Below, piece after piece: positions 1-9,646 of a stretch of DNA of 64,000 nucleotides. The DNA is taken from the NCBI RefSeq assembly GCF_000943565.1, contig NZ_JTDW01000011.1, positions 26,169 to 90,168 of the forward strand, written 5' to 3'. Position 1 is the stretch's first letter. Each line of letters starts with the position of its first letter. The stretch is from Neotamlana sedimentorum (GTDB taxonomy: Bacteria > Bacteroidota > Bacteroidia > Flavobacteriales > Flavobacteriaceae). Below the pieces are notes generated by a model, which made no database searches, was not told the DNA's origin, and saw nothing but the letters and a program-made list of their open reading frames with translations. Made by a program: the position numbers and the translations under genes.

Positions 1-1
1 A

Positions 2-205
2 ACATCGGCTGCCGCTGCGGTTGGTGTAACACCAATGATAATTAGTCGCTCTAGTCTTTGGGGCCCACTTGGTACTGTAATTGCCTTTGGTTTATTAGTA
101 TCTATGGTATTAACATTATATGTATTACCAATTTTATATTGGATATTTTTTAGAGGAGATGAAGACAAAACTGAACAAGAACAAAATATTGAAAACCATG
201 AGTAA
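2..205 (+). CDS. RND efflux transporter permease subunit, 3' end only (partial)
   Basis: Only the last 67 residues are in the window; the gene begins upstream of it. The readable frame starts TSAAAVGVTPM and continues into a hydrophobic helix (GTVIAFGLLVSMVLTLYVLP) followed by a short charged tail that ends at a TAA at 203-205. This is the final transmembrane helix and cytosolic tail typical of AcrB/CusA-type RND permeases, inner-membrane proton/substrate antiporters that pump drugs, metals or lipids through a TolC channel. Support comes from the neighbour: the stop overlaps the start of a TolC-family gene by 8 bp, the usual adaptor-permease-TolC order in Bacteroidota. The substrate class cannot be decided from this fragment. 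Confidence 0.8.
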   Translation, partial: TSAAAAVGVTPMIISRSSLWGPLGTVIAFGLLVSMVLTLYVLPILYWIFFRGDEDKTEQEQNIENHE

Positions 206-1526
206 CACATATAAAATAGCATATTTATCTACTAGCGTTTTTATTGTCTTTCTATTATTTAACACAGTTACTGTTAATGCACAAGAGAAACAATTAAAAC
301 TAGACGATTTAAAAAAGAAAGCGCTACAATACAGTAGAAGTATAAAAAACGATTCACTTTTAATAAAAAAAGCAGAATTTGTTAAGCAAGAAGCTTTTGA
401 CAATTATTTTCCAGAAGTTTCAGCAAATGCATTTGCTGTTCAAGCTTTTGATTATTTAGTACCTGAAATACCAACCTATTTGCCCGACGGTATTGAGAAT
501 ATATATTCTGTAGGCGCTACAGCAACACAAGCCGTTTATGCAGGAGGCAAAGTAAGACTTGGCAATAAGTTAGCTGAATTACAATTAGAAGCCAGAAAAA
601 TTGGTCATGAAACTACTATAGATTCTGTTATGCTTAATACAGAATTAAAGTTTTGGCAGCTAATACAGTTACAAGAGCAACAAAAAGTATTACAAGCAGG
701 TAAAACGTATGTTAACGAGCTTTTAAAACAACAACAGGACTTACTAGATGCTGGATTAATATCTGAAAGCCAAATGCTACAAGTAAATGTTGAAAAAAGT
801 AATATTCTGGTTAACGAATTAGAACTTGCCAATTTTAGAAAAATTGCACTTTTAGATTTAGCTTTATATGTAGGAATACCTTTTGACACTACTATGGTAG
901 CTACAAGCAGCATTAATAAAGAGGCTTTTTCATCGGCAATTTTAGATAACAATTTAACTATTGATTTAGCTGGCAACAATCTATATCAACTTTCTCAAAA
1001 ACAAGTAAGTGCTGCCGAATTGCAAGTTAAAAATGAAAAATCGAATTTATTACCACAAGTTGCCGTGGGCGTAAACGCAGTAAAAGTAGGTACTTTTAAC
1101 AATGCTTTTGATATGGATATACAACCCATTGCTTTTGGTACAGTAACTATACCTATTTCTGCATTCTGGGGAAAAGAAAAAAAGAAAATTCGCCAAAAAG
1201 AAGTGGATTTACAAATTGCTGAAAATAATTTACATGATGTTGAAGATCAATTAACAAAATACATTACCAAAAATTGGTACGATTTACAAACAGCAAACAA
1301 ACAAATTCAATATGCAAAAGACAAACTTACTTTTGCCAATAAAAACCTTGAAGCTCAACGTGATAATTACAATAGCGGTTTAAATAATTTAACCGATTTA
1401 TTAAACGCAAGACAAACTCAAGAAGAAGCCGAAGCTAGCTTAATAAGCGCTATTGCTAATTTTAAACAAAAAGAAGCGACTTACTTATACAGCACAAACC
1501 AAATTGAAATTCCGGTTTTAGATTAA
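198..1526 (+). CDS. TolC family outer-membrane efflux channel
   Basis: Predicted 442-residue outer-membrane factor that forms the exit duct of a tripartite RND pump. The start at 198 (MSNTYKIAYLS) gives a classical signal peptide ending VTVNAQ and overlaps the permease stop by 8 bp, implying translational coupling; an in-frame ATG at 159 would add 13 residues and is the alternative. The mature part shows two long alpha-helical repeats typical of TolC (residues about 125-220 and 320-440, rich in Q, N, K and L, e.g. LEAQRDNYNSGLNNLTDLLNARQ near the C terminus), separated by beta-strand segments such as LLPQVAVGVNAV. Length fits the family. A strong hairpin follows the stop. Confidence 0.88.
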   Translation: MSNTYKIAYLSTSVFIVFLLFNTVTVNAQEKQLKLDDLKKKALQYSRSIKNDSLLIKKAEFVKQEAFDNYFPEVSANAFAVQAFDYLVPEIPTYLPDGIENIYSVGATATQAVYAGGKVRLGNKLAELQLEARKIGHETTIDSVMLNTELKFWQLIQLQEQQKVLQAGKTYVNELLKQQQDLLDAGLISESQMLQVNVEKSNILVNELELANFRKIALLDLALYVGIPFDTTMVATSSINKEAFSSAILDNNLTIDLAGNNLYQLSQKQVSAAELQVKNEKSNLLPQVAVGVNAVKVGTFNNAFDMDIQPIAFGTVTIPISAFWGKEKKKIRQKEVDLQIAENNLHDVEDQLTKYITKNWYDLQTANKQIQYAKDKLTFANKNLEAQRDNYNSGLNNLTDLLNARQTQEEAEASLISAIANFKQKEATYLYSTNQIEIPVLD

Positions 1527-1545
1527 TAGCAAATAATCGTTCCAA

Positions 1546-1580
1546 AAAAAGGCTATAAACAATGTTTATAGCCTTTTTAT
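1546..1580. terminator. Bidirectional intrinsic terminator between tolC-like gene and glmM
   Basis: A perfect 15-bp inverted repeat (1546-1560 and 1564-1578) with a 3-nt loop, carrying a GGC/GCC core, A-run on the left and T-run on the right. It lies between two convergent genes, so it can end transcription from both sides. Confidence 0.85.
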
Positions 1581-1597
1581 TTTGTTTTAAATCAATC

Positions 1598-2986
1598 TTA
1601 TTTTTTGGCTATTTCACCTAATTCTTCAATAAATTTATCAGCTAAATTATCTGCAACATCTTGCGATGTAGCTTCAGTATAAATTCTAATAATAGGTTCT
1701 GTATTACTTTTTCGTAAGTGTACCCAATTCTCCGGGAAATCTATTTTTACACCATCAATAGTGGTTAATTGTTCGTTTTGGTAACGGGCTTCTATTTCTT
1801 TTAAAATAGCATCAACATCTAATTCTGGTGTTAATTCTATTTTCTTTTTACTCATAAAATAACTTGGGTAGGTTTTTTTAAGCTCACTAACACTCATTTT
1901 TTTATCGGCTAATAAACTTAAAAATAGAGCTACTCCAACTAAGGCATCTCTACCGTAATGTGCTGGAGGATAAATTATTCCACCGTTACCTTCACCTCCA
2001 ATAACCACGTTATTTTTCTTCATTAAATTCACAACATTTACTTCGCCTACAGCGCTAGCTTCATATGTTCCGCCATGTTTTTCGGTTACATCGCGCAATG
2101 CTCTAGTAGAACTCATATTGCTTACTGTATTACCTGGTGTTTTACTTAACACATAATCGGCACAAGCCACTAACGTATATTCTTCACCAAACATTTCTCC
2201 ATTTTCATCCATAAAGGCTAATCGATCTACATCTGGATCTACCACAATTCCAAAGTCGGCATTGTGTTTTTTTACAGCTTCAGACAAATCGGTTAAATGT
2301 TCTTTTAAAGGTTCGGGGTTATGCGGAAAATGCCCATTTGGTTCGCAATATAACTTAATAACATTTACACCTAAACGTTCTAAAAGCAAAGGTATAGCAA
2401 TACCTCCGGTAGAATTCACACCATCAAAAACTACTGTAAAATTAGCATCTTCAATAGCCTTTACATTTACTAAATCTAAATCCAGTACTTCAATAATATG
2501 TAAATCTATATACGCTTTATTTTTAGTAATTTCCCCCAGACTATCCACATCGGCAAAATCTATAGTATTGCTTTCTGCTATTTCTAAAATTTCGGCACCT
2601 GCTTTGGCATCAACAAACTCGCCCTTGCTATTTAATAATTTTAAAGCATTCCATTGCTTTGGATTGTGGCTTGCAGTTAAAATGATACCGCCATCGGCAT
2701 GTTCCATAGGTACAGCAACCTCAACAGTTGGTGTAGTAGAAAGACCTACATCTACCACATCTATACCTAAACCAATTAGTGTATTCATAACTAAATTCTG
2801 TATCATTTTTCCAGAAATACGCGCATCTCGTCCAACTACAACTTTGTAATTTGTTTTGTTGCGTTGCGCTTTAACCCAAACACCATAAGCCGAAGCGAAC
2901 TTAACCGCATCAATTGGCGTTAAATTATCGCCTACTTGCCCTCCAATGGTTCCTCTAATTCCCGATATAGATTTTATTAATGTCAT
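1598..2986 (-). CDS. glmM: Phosphoglucosamine mutase (alpha-D-phosphohexomutase family)
   Basis: 462 residues; interconverts glucosamine-6-phosphate and glucosamine-1-phosphate, feeding UDP-GlcNAc for peptidoglycan and lipid A. I start at the ATG at 2986 (MTLIKSISGIRGTIGG) because the conserved family N terminus begins there; the frame stays open a further 13 codons without conservation. All four family signatures are visible: phosphoserine loop TASHNPKQWN (Ser about 106), Mg-binding DPDVDRLAF, sugar-specificity loop GEGNGGIIYPP, and the C-terminal phosphate-binding RKSNTEPIIRIY. The TASHNPxQWNALK version is the form usual in Bacteroidota and archaeal-type enzymes, so phosphoglucomutase/phosphomannomutase activity cannot be fully excluded. 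A -7 element lies upstream at 3009-3016. Confidence 0.9.
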   Translation of the reverse strand: MTLIKSISGIRGTIGGQVGDNLTPIDAVKFASAYGVWVKAQRNKTNYKVVVGRDARISGKMIQNLVMNTLIGLGIDVVDVGLSTTPTVEVAVPMEHADGGIILTASHNPKQWNALKLLNSKGEFVDAKAGAEILEIAESNTIDFADVDSLGEITKNKAYIDLHIIEVLDLDLVNVKAIEDANFTVVFDGVNSTGGIAIPLLLERLGVNVIKLYCEPNGHFPHNPEPLKEHLTDLSEAVKKHNADFGIVVDPDVDRLAFMDENGEMFGEEYTLVACADYVLSKTPGNTVSNMSSTRALRDVTEKHGGTYEASAVGEVNVVNLMKKNNVVIGGEGNGGIIYPPAHYGRDALVGVALFLSLLADKKMSVSELKKTYPSYFMSKKKIELTPELDVDAILKEIEARYQNEQLTTIDGVKIDFPENWVHLRKSNTEPIIRIYTEATSQDVADNLADKFIEELGEIAKK

Positions 2987-3008
2987 AAATTTTTTAATTA
3001 GTTGTTCA

Positions 3009-3016
3009 CAAATATA
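3009..3016 (-). promoter_or_regulatory. Putative -7 element for glmM
   Basis: On the minus strand this reads TATATTTG, an exact match to the Bacteroidota consensus TAnnTTTG, 22 bp before the glmM ATG at 2986. No good TTG -33 box was found at the expected distance, so it is tentative. Confidence 0.45.
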
Positions 3017-3063
3017 GTATTTCAAAGTCGGAATTTTTACTAAGGAATTTGTAAATTTCCAAA

Positions 3064-3663
3064 ATGAATTACTTGGCGCATATTTATCTTTCTGGCGAAA
3101 ACAACATGGTTACTATTGGCAATTTTATGGCCGATGGCATAAAAGGTAAAAGCTATAAAAAATACCAACGCGACCTTCAAATTGGCATTCTTTTACACCG
3201 GCATATCGACACCTTTACCGATGCACACCCAGTAGTAAGGCAAAGCACCAAAAGACTTCACAAAAAATACGGACATTATTCTGGGGTTATTGTAGATATT
3301 TTATACGACCATTTTTTAGCTAAAAATTGGCAAAATTACTCGAATAAACCTTTACCGGATTATGTAAATGATTTTTACAATTCTTTAAAAACGCATTACA
3401 ACATTTTACCAAGTCGAATACAAAAAATGATGCCTTATATGATTGCCGATAATTGGTTGTTAAGCTACGCTAATACTGAAGGTATTTCGCGCGTATTAAA
3501 TGGGATGAATAAACGCACGCAAAATCGATCGGGCATGAACGAAGCTGTAAAAGAACTTGAAGATTTTTATGAAGATTTTGAAGCTGAATTCACTACTTTT
3601 TTTGAAGCTTTACAGCAATCATCTAAAGAAAAATTAAACGAATTAAACCAATCTGTTATATGA
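3064..3663 (+). CDS. acpH: Acyl carrier protein phosphodiesterase
   Basis: 199 residues, the usual size for the AcpH family (ACP_PD). These enzymes remove the 4'-phosphopantetheine arm from holo-ACP in the cytosol in a Mn-dependent, HD-like reaction. The N terminus MNYLAHIYLSG, the motif GNFMADGIKGK, the histidine/aspartate cluster LLHRHIDTFTDAHP and the later DILYDHFLAKNW are all family hallmarks. Its stop TGA overlaps the ATG of the next gene (ATGA at 3660-3663), so the two are probably translated together, although no functional link to gamma-glutamyltransferase is known. It is divergent from glmM with 77 bp between starts. Confidence 0.88.
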   Translation: MNYLAHIYLSGENNMVTIGNFMADGIKGKSYKKYQRDLQIGILLHRHIDTFTDAHPVVRQSTKRLHKKYGHYSGVIVDILYDHFLAKNWQNYSNKPLPDYVNDFYNSLKTHYNILPSRIQKMMPYMIADNWLLSYANTEGISRVLNGMNKRTQNRSGMNEAVKELEDFYEDFEAEFTTFFEALQQSSKEKLNELNQSVI

Positions 3664-5351
3664 AGCAATTTGCTTACCTATTTACTGTTTTACTATTTTT
3701 ATCGTGTAAAGAAACTGCCGTAAAAAAAACACCTACGCGAGGTTTAATTACTGAAAACGCCATGGTGGTAACGGCTCGTGTTGAAGCCTCAAAAATAGGA
3801 AGCAATATTTTAAAACAAGGCGGCAATGCTTTTGATGCCATGGTAGCAACAGAACTGGCTCTTGCTGTAGCTTATCCTTACGCCGGAAACCTTGGCGGAG
3901 GCGGCTTTATGGTTTACCGAAAAAATAATGGTGACGTCGGCGCACTGGACTATCGTGAAAAAGCACCACTTGCTGCTACGAAAAACATGTATTTAGATAG
4001 TTTAGGTAATATTATACCAGAAAAAAGCACGCTTGGCGCGATGGCCGTTGGAGTTCCTGGTACAGTTGCAGGTGTTTTCGAAGTACATAAAAAATTAGGT
4101 TCACTACCTATTGAAACCATTTTACAACCAGTAATTGATTTAGCTAAAAATGGCGTAATTGTTACCCACAAGCAAGAAATTCGCATTAAAAAGTATCAAC
4201 CTTTATTTAAGAGGGCAAATAAAGATTCTATAATTTTAGATAAGCCTTGGAAACAAAACGATACCATAAAATATCCTGCATTAGCCCAAACCCTGGAACG
4301 TATAATGATTGGTGGTCGTGATGAGTTTTATAAAGGTGAAACTGCCAAAACTTTGGCTAAATTTATTCAAGATAATGGAGGCATTATTACTGAAGAAGAT
4401 TTAGCCCTTTACGAAGCCAAATGGCGCAAACCAATTACCTTTAACTACGACGATTTAAAAGTAATTTCTATCGCACCACCATCAAGTGGCGGTGTGTGTT
4501 TAGCACAGATAATGAAATCGATTGAACCGTTTAACTTAAACGAATACGGCCATAACTCGCTAAAATCGATACAAGTAATTACCGAAGCCGAAAGACGAAC
4601 TTATGCCGATAGAAGTCATTTTTTAGGCGATCCAGATTTTGTGAGTATTCCAACCGATTCACTTTTAAACACAGATTATTTAAACCAACGAATGGCAGAC
4701 TTTACGTTTAATAAAGCTACTTTATCGAGCGACGTATCTCATGGCAATATTGAAGTAATTGAAAGCGATGAAACAACCCACTACTCTATTGTAGACCAGT
4801 TTGGAAATGCTGTGGCTGTTACAACTACAATTAATGGTGCCTATGGTTCGAAATTATACTGCCAAGAATTAGGTTTCTTTTTAAACAACGAAATGGACGA
4901 TTTTAGCAGTAAACCAGGTGAACCAAACATGTTTGGTTTAATTGGAGCCGAAGCCAATAGTATTGCACCGCAAAAACGCATGCTTAGCGCCATGACACCA
5001 ACTATTGTTGAAAAAAATGGTGAATTATATATGGTTGTTGGAACGCCTGGTGGTTCTACAATTATAACATCGGTGTTACAAACTATATTAAATGTTCACG
5101 AGTTTGGCATGACCATACAAGACGCTGTAAATGCACCAAGGTTTCACCACCAATGGCTACCAGATGAAATTAGACTTGAAAAAAACGGATTTGATGAAAG
5201 CCTCAAAACTCAACTTAAAAATTTAGGGTATTCAATAAACGAAAAGCGCTCACCTATTCTTGGTAAAGTCGATGCTATATTGGTTTTAAACGATAAAACT
5301 TACGAAGCCGGTGCCGATTATCGAGGTGACGATACGGCTATCGGATTTTAA
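3660..5351 (+). CDS. ggt: Gamma-glutamyltransferase (lipoprotein)
   Basis: 563 residues, normal length for this Ntn hydrolase. It transfers or hydrolyses the gamma-glutamyl group of glutathione and related peptides. The N terminus has a lipobox (LFLSC, Cys16), so the protein is likely lipid-anchored in the periplasm or at the outer membrane. The autoprocessing site is the first Thr of TTHYSIVDQFGNAVAVTTT (Thr372), which becomes the nucleophile of the small subunit. GNLGGGGFMVYR in the large subunit and GTPGGSTIITSVLQ in the small subunit (oxyanion/substrate loops) are also present. The start overlaps the acpH stop by 4 bp. Confidence 0.93.
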   Translation: MKQFAYLFTVLLFLSCKETAVKKTPTRGLITENAMVVTARVEASKIGSNILKQGGNAFDAMVATELALAVAYPYAGNLGGGGFMVYRKNNGDVGALDYREKAPLAATKNMYLDSLGNIIPEKSTLGAMAVGVPGTVAGVFEVHKKLGSLPIETILQPVIDLAKNGVIVTHKQEIRIKKYQPLFKRANKDSIILDKPWKQNDTIKYPALAQTLERIMIGGRDEFYKGETAKTLAKFIQDNGGIITEEDLALYEAKWRKPITFNYDDLKVISIAPPSSGGVCLAQIMKSIEPFNLNEYGHNSLKSIQVITEAERRTYADRSHFLGDPDFVSIPTDSLLNTDYLNQRMADFTFNKATLSSDVSHGNIEVIESDETTHYSIVDQFGNAVAVTTTINGAYGSKLYCQELGFFLNNEMDDFSSKPGEPNMFGLIGAEANSIAPQKRMLSAMTPTIVEKNGELYMVVGTPGGSTIITSVLQTILNVHEFGMTIQDAVNAPRFHHQWLPDEIRLEKNGFDESLKTQLKNLGYSINEKRSPILGKVDAILVLNDKTYEAGADYRGDDTAIGF

Positions 5352-5409
5352 TCACTTTTTTTTAGCATCACGACAACGTTTAATATTTTAGAGCAGATTA
5401 AATTAATTA

Positions 5410-6132
5410 ATGTCTAAAAAAGCAAAAAAAACTTTTAAAATCGTAGTCGGGGTAATCGTATTTTTAACCTTGCCTAGTTTGTTGTTTTTTGGTTTTTTAT
5501 TCTTTAAGTATAACGAAGACTTACCGTCTGGCAAACAAGGAGAACAAGCCGATGCTTTGGCTACAAAAATGCTGGAAACCTTAAATTACGACGCCTATAC
5601 CAATACCGATTATATTGAATGGACTTTTAAAAAACGTCATCATTATAATTGGCATAAAAAAAATAATATTTGCGATGTGTTTTGGGGAAATAACAAAGTA
5701 ATTTTAAACTTTAATAACCTTTCCAAAAGTCGTGCATTCACAAATAATTTACCACAAACTGGCGACAATGCAGCCAAATTAATTAAAAAAGCGACTATGC
5801 TTTTTAATAATGATTCTTTTTGGCTAGTAGCACCATTTAAAGTCTTTGATACTGGGGTTGAGCGGCGTTTAGTAAAAACCGATACTAACGGCGATGCCTT
5901 GTTAGTTTCTTATACTTCTGGTGGCAGCACTCCAAGAGATTCTTATTTATGGATTTTTGATGAAAACGGTAAACCAAAAGCCTTTAAAATTTGGGCTTCA
6001 ATATTACCAATTAAAGGTTTAGAAGCTTCTTGGACCCATTGGAAAACAACCGAAACAGGCGCAGAATTGCCAACCTTCCACAAGTTATTAGTTCTAGGCC
6101 TAGAGTTAGACAATATTCGTGCTTTTAATTAA
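5410..6132 (+). CDS. Conserved hypothetical protein with one N-terminal membrane helix
   Basis: 240 residues that I cannot assign to a named family. A basic start (MSKKAKKTFK) is followed by one hydrophobic helix (about residues 10-32, VVGVIVFLTLPSLLFFGFLFF) and a roughly 200-residue soluble domain, so it is probably an inner-membrane-anchored periplasmic protein. The soluble part is rich in aromatic residues (WTFKKRHHYNWHKK, DVFWGNNKVILNF, SWTHWKTTETGAELPTFHKL), suggesting a beta-rich fold. It follows ggt by 58 bp on the same strand and ends 4 bp before a convergent gene. No catalytic motif was recognised. Confidence 0.6.
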   Translation: MSKKAKKTFKIVVGVIVFLTLPSLLFFGFLFFKYNEDLPSGKQGEQADALATKMLETLNYDAYTNTDYIEWTFKKRHHYNWHKKNNICDVFWGNNKVILNFNNLSKSRAFTNNLPQTGDNAAKLIKKATMLFNNDSFWLVAPFKVFDTGVERRLVKTDTNGDALLVSYTSGGSTPRDSYLWIFDENGKPKAFKIWASILPIKGLEASWTHWKTTETGAELPTFHKLLVLGLELDNIRAFN

Positions 6133-6136
6133 AAAC

Positions 6137-6661
6137 CTATTTACTTTTTTGCCCTACAAATTTGTGGCTATCCGATTTAAAAAGTATATTAAAACTAGTT
6201 AAACTACCGTAAATTCTAGTAATATATTGCTGTAAATCTACTTTTTGTTGCTCATCTAAATCACTCGCATTTACACGTTGCTCCATAACTCTTAAACGGT
6301 CTCTAACCATAATAATTTTATGAAAAAACTTATCAATAGGTATTTCGTATGGTTTTAAATTATCGTCGGCTGGCTTTAAAACTAATGTACCGCCTTTATA
6401 CTTATCTGCAATAGGCACAATTTCGCTAGCGTCGCTCCACTTCTTCAAAATTTCAACTAAACTCGATTCAACATCATATAAACTAACGGTATCAACTTCA
6501 TCGTGCGAAGCTTCAATAATATCAAAATCGCTATCTAAATCAATGGTTTCTAACCCGTTTTCAATAAAAGTTACCCAGTAATGTTGAGCGGTTACATTTG
6601 TAACTACACCTTTACCATATTCGGCATGATTTATTCTTGAACCAATTCCTAATAATTTCAT
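6137..6661 (-). CDS. Conserved hypothetical protein with N-terminal Tudor/SH3-like segment
   Basis: 174 residues when started at the ATG at 6661 (MKLLGIGSRINHAEYG); the frame runs 22 codons further upstream but without plausible coding character. Residues about 7-40 (GSRINHAEYGKGVVTNV...YWVTFIENGLETIDL) resemble the small Tudor/SH3-like barrels at the C terminus of UvrD/PcrA helicases and in KOW-type proteins. The rest is mostly helical and charged (IDKFFHKIIMVRDRLRVMEQRV). It is divergent from uvrA with 97 bp between starts. A DNA-repair or transcription role is only a guess from the fold resemblance and the neighbour. Confidence 0.55.
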   Translation of the reverse strand: MKLLGIGSRINHAEYGKGVVTNVTAQHYWVTFIENGLETIDLDSDFDIIEASHDEVDTVSLYDVESSLVEILKKWSDASEIVPIADKYKGGTLVLKPADDNLKPYEIPIDKFFHKIIMVRDRLRVMEQRVNASDLDEQQKVDLQQYITRIYGSLTSFNILFKSDSHKFVGQKSK

Positions 6662-6758
6662 TTTTACTTTTTTTAGTTGTTTACAAGTATAATAAATCCC
6701 ATTATAAACTTCACAAGAAATTAACAACTAAAATTGTAAATTAGCCGTTTTGTAATTT

Positions 6759-9590
6759 ATGAGTCATTTCGAAGATTTTATTGAAGTAAAAGGAGCACGT
6801 GTACACAATCTTAAAAATATTGATGTATCTATTCCGCGTGAAAAACTTGTGGTAATTACAGGTTTATCGGGAAGTGGGAAATCATCCTTAGCTTTCGATA
6901 CGATTTATGCAGAAGGACAACGTCGTTACATTGAAACCTTTTCGGCTTACGCCAGACAATTTTTAGGTGGTTTAGAACGGCCAGATGTAGATAAAATTGA
7001 TGGGCTTTCGCCTGTTATCGCCATAGAACAAAAAACAACAAGTAAGTCGCCACGCTCTACTGTTGGTACCATTACCGAGATTTACGATTTTTTACGTTTA
7101 CTTTTTGCCCGTGCCAGTGATGCTTACAGTTACAACACAGGCGAAAAAATGATAAGTTATAGTGACGAGCAAATTAAAGAGCTTATTATTAAAGATTTTA
7201 ATGGTAAACGCATTAATATTTTAGCTCCAGTGGTTCGGTCTAGAAAAGGCCATTATCGCGAATTATTCGAGCAAATTGCAAAACAAGGATTTGTAAAAGT
7301 GCGCACCGATGGCGAAATACGCGACATTGTAAAAGGCATGAAACTCGACCGTTACAAAACGCACGACATTGAAATTGTAATAGACCGTTTAAAGGTTGAC
7401 GAGCATGTAGATAACGATAAACGCCTTAGCGAAACTATAAACACCGCGATGTATCATGGCGACGATGTGCTTTTAGTAATCGACCAAGATACCCAGGAAG
7501 CACGTTATTTTAGTAGAAGTTTAATGTGCCCATCTTCTGGGATTTCGTATCCTAATCCCGAACCTAATAACTTTTCGTTTAACTCTCCAAAAGGCGCATG
7601 TAGCCATTGTAACGGTATTGGAGATTTATACCAAGTTAACGAACAAAAAATAATTCCAGACCCATCCTTATCAATTAATAATGGCGCTTTAGCACCTCAT
7701 GGTCCCGAAAAAAAGAGTTGGATTTTTAAACAGTTCGAAACCATTGCACAGCGTTTCGATTTTAAATTAACCGATGCTTATAAAGATATTCCAGAGGAAG
7801 CTAAGCAAATGATTTTATATGGTGGAAATGAAAAATTTTCAATAGAAAGTAAAACTTTAGGTGTTACCAGAAATTATAATATAGATTTTGAAGGCGTTGC
7901 TAATTTTATTGAAAACCAATATAAAACCGCCGAATCGACCTCGCTTAAACGATGGGCAAAAGATTATATGGACAAAGTTAAATGTCCAGTTTGCGAAGGT
8001 TCTCGATTAAAAAAAGAATCGCTTTATTTTAAACTTAACGGCAAAAACATAGCCGAATTAGCAAATACCGATATTGTTGATTTAGCTGATTGGTTTAACG
8101 ATTTAGACAAGCACCTCTCAAAAAAACAACTAAAAATCGCAGAAGAAGTTGTAAAAGAAATTAAAGCTCGTTTACAGTTTTTACTCGATGTTGGTCTTAA
8201 TTACTTATCACTAAACCGCAGCTCTAAATCGCTTTCTGGTGGCGAAGCGCAACGCATTCGTTTAGCAACCCAAATAGGATCGCAATTAGTTGGGGTTTTA
8301 TATATTTTAGACGAACCAAGTATTGGTTTACACCAGCGAGATAACGAAAAACTAATTAACTCATTAGTTTCATTGCGCGATATAGGAAACTCGGTAATTG
8401 TAGTTGAACATGATAAAGACATGATTGAACGTGCCGATTTTGTTATAGATATTGGCCCAAAAGCAGGAAAACATGGTGGTGAAATTATTAGTTTAGGCAC
8501 ACCCGACGAACTTAAAACACACCACACGCTAACTGCCGATTATTTAAATGGCTCGTTAGAAATTGAGATTCCTAAAAAACGTCGCGATGGCAATGGTAAT
8601 TTTCTAGAACTTAAAGGCTGTACTGGTAATAACTTAAAAAATATCTCGGTTAAATTCCCATTAGGAAAAATGATTGGAGTTACTGGTGTTTCTGGCAGCG
8701 GAAAATCGACCTTAATTAACGAAACACTCTACCCTATTTTAAACGCTTATTATTTTAACGGTGTAAAAAAGCCAATGCCTTACAAAAGCATTAAAGGTTT
8801 AGAGCATATAGATAAAGTTATAGATATTAACCAATCGCCAATTGGGCGCACACCACGAAGTAACCCAGCAACTTACACCGGTACATTTAACGAAATTCGC
8901 AGCTTATTTGCCAAAACACCAGAAGCTATGATTCGTGGTTACAAACCTGGTCGTTTTAGCTTTAATGTAAAAGGTGGACGTTGCGAAACTTGCCAAGGTG
9001 GTGGTTTACGCGTTATAGAAATGAATTTTTTACCAGATGTTTATGTAGAATGCGAAACTTGCCAAGGTAAACGCTTTAATCGTGAAACTTTAGAAATTCG
9101 CTATAAAGGAAAAAACATTAGCGATGTTTTAAACATGACGATAAATGAAGCGGTCGATTTTTTTGAGCATATTCCTAAAATATATAAAAAACTAAAAACT
9201 ATAAAGGATGTTGGTTTAGGCTATATTACTTTAGGACAACAAAGCACAACACTTTCTGGCGGTGAAGCCCAACGTATTAAATTAGCTACCGAACTATCTA
9301 AACGCGATACAGGTAATACATTTTATATTTTAGATGAACCCACTACCGGATTACATTTTGAAGATATTAGGGTACTTATGCAAGTTTTAAATAAATTAGC
9401 AGACAAAGGAAATACGGTCTTAATTATTGAACACAATTTAGATGTTATAAAAACCGTTGACCATATTATAGATATTGGCTACGAAGGTGGTAAAGGCGGC
9501 GGACAAGTTATTGTTGAGGGTACACCAGAAAAAGTTGCAAAACACCCTAAAAGTTACACCGCAAAATTTTTAAAGAAAGAATTAAATTAA
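6759..9590 (+). CDS. uvrA: Excinuclease ABC subunit A
   Basis: 943 residues, full length. UvrA is the dimeric ATPase that detects bulky DNA lesions and loads UvrB in nucleotide-excision repair. Both ABC modules are present: Walker [10 protein letters not shown] (about 35-43) and GVSGSGKST in the second half; signatures [12 protein letters not shown] twice; Walker [13 protein letters not shown] and [12 protein letters not shown]. The C-terminal zinc finger CETCQGGG...CETCQGKR is intact. The first zinc module (residues 257-284) reads C257-x2-S260 and C281-x2-C284: the second cysteine found in E. coli UvrA is replaced by serine. Otherwise the protein is canonical. Confidence 0.96.
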   Translation: MSHFEDFIEVKGARVHNLKNIDVSIPREKLVVITGLSGSGKSSLAFDTIYAEGQRRYIETFSAYARQFLGGLERPDVDKIDGLSPVIAIEQKTTSKSPRSTVGTITEIYDFLRLLFARASDAYSYNTGEKMISYSDEQIKELIIKDFNGKRINILAPVVRSRKGHYRELFEQIAKQGFVKVRTDGEIRDIVKGMKLDRYKTHDIEIVIDRLKVDEHVDNDKRLSETINTAMYHGDDVLLVIDQDTQEARYFSRSLMCPSSGISYPNPEPNNFSFNSPKGACSHCNGIGDLYQVNEQKIIPDPSLSINNGALAPHGPEKKSWIFKQFETIAQRFDFKLTDAYKDIPEEAKQMILYGGNEKFSIESKTLGVTRNYNIDFEGVANFIENQYKTAESTSLKRWAKDYMDKVKCPVCEGSRLKKESLYFKLNGKNIAELANTDIVDLADWFNDLDKHLSKKQLKIAEEVVKEIKARLQFLLDVGLNYLSLNRSSKSLSGGEAQRIRLATQIGSQLVGVLYILDEPSIGLHQRDNEKLINSLVSLRDIGNSVIVVEHDKDMIERADFVIDIGPKAGKHGGEIISLGTPDELKTHHTLTADYLNGSLEIEIPKKRRDGNGNFLELKGCTGNNLKNISVKFPLGKMIGVTGVSGSGKSTLINETLYPILNAYYFNGVKKPMPYKSIKGLEHIDKVIDINQSPIGRTPRSNPATYTGTFNEIRSLFAKTPEAMIRGYKPGRFSFNVKGGRCETCQGGGLRVIEMNFLPDVYVECETCQGKRFNRETLEIRYKGKNISDVLNMTINEAVDFFEHIPKIYKKLKTIKDVGLGYITLGQQSTTLSGGEAQRIKLATELSKRDTGNTFYILDEPTTGLHFEDIRVLMQVLNKLADKGNTVLIIEHNLDVIKTVDHIIDIGYEGGKGGGQVIVEGTPEKVAKHPKSYTAKFLKKELN

Positions 9591-9646
9591 ACTAAAACTA
9601 TTAAAAAATACTATTGTTAAATTAAACGATAGATCAAAAATATATT

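Noticed and set aside
2262..2849. Long open frame antisense to glmM (also similar frames opposite DsbD at 30730-31179 and pheT at 18542-19015).
   Set aside because: Low-complexity Ser/Thr/Pro-rich translation with no motif or signal; explained by codon bias of the real gene on the other strand.
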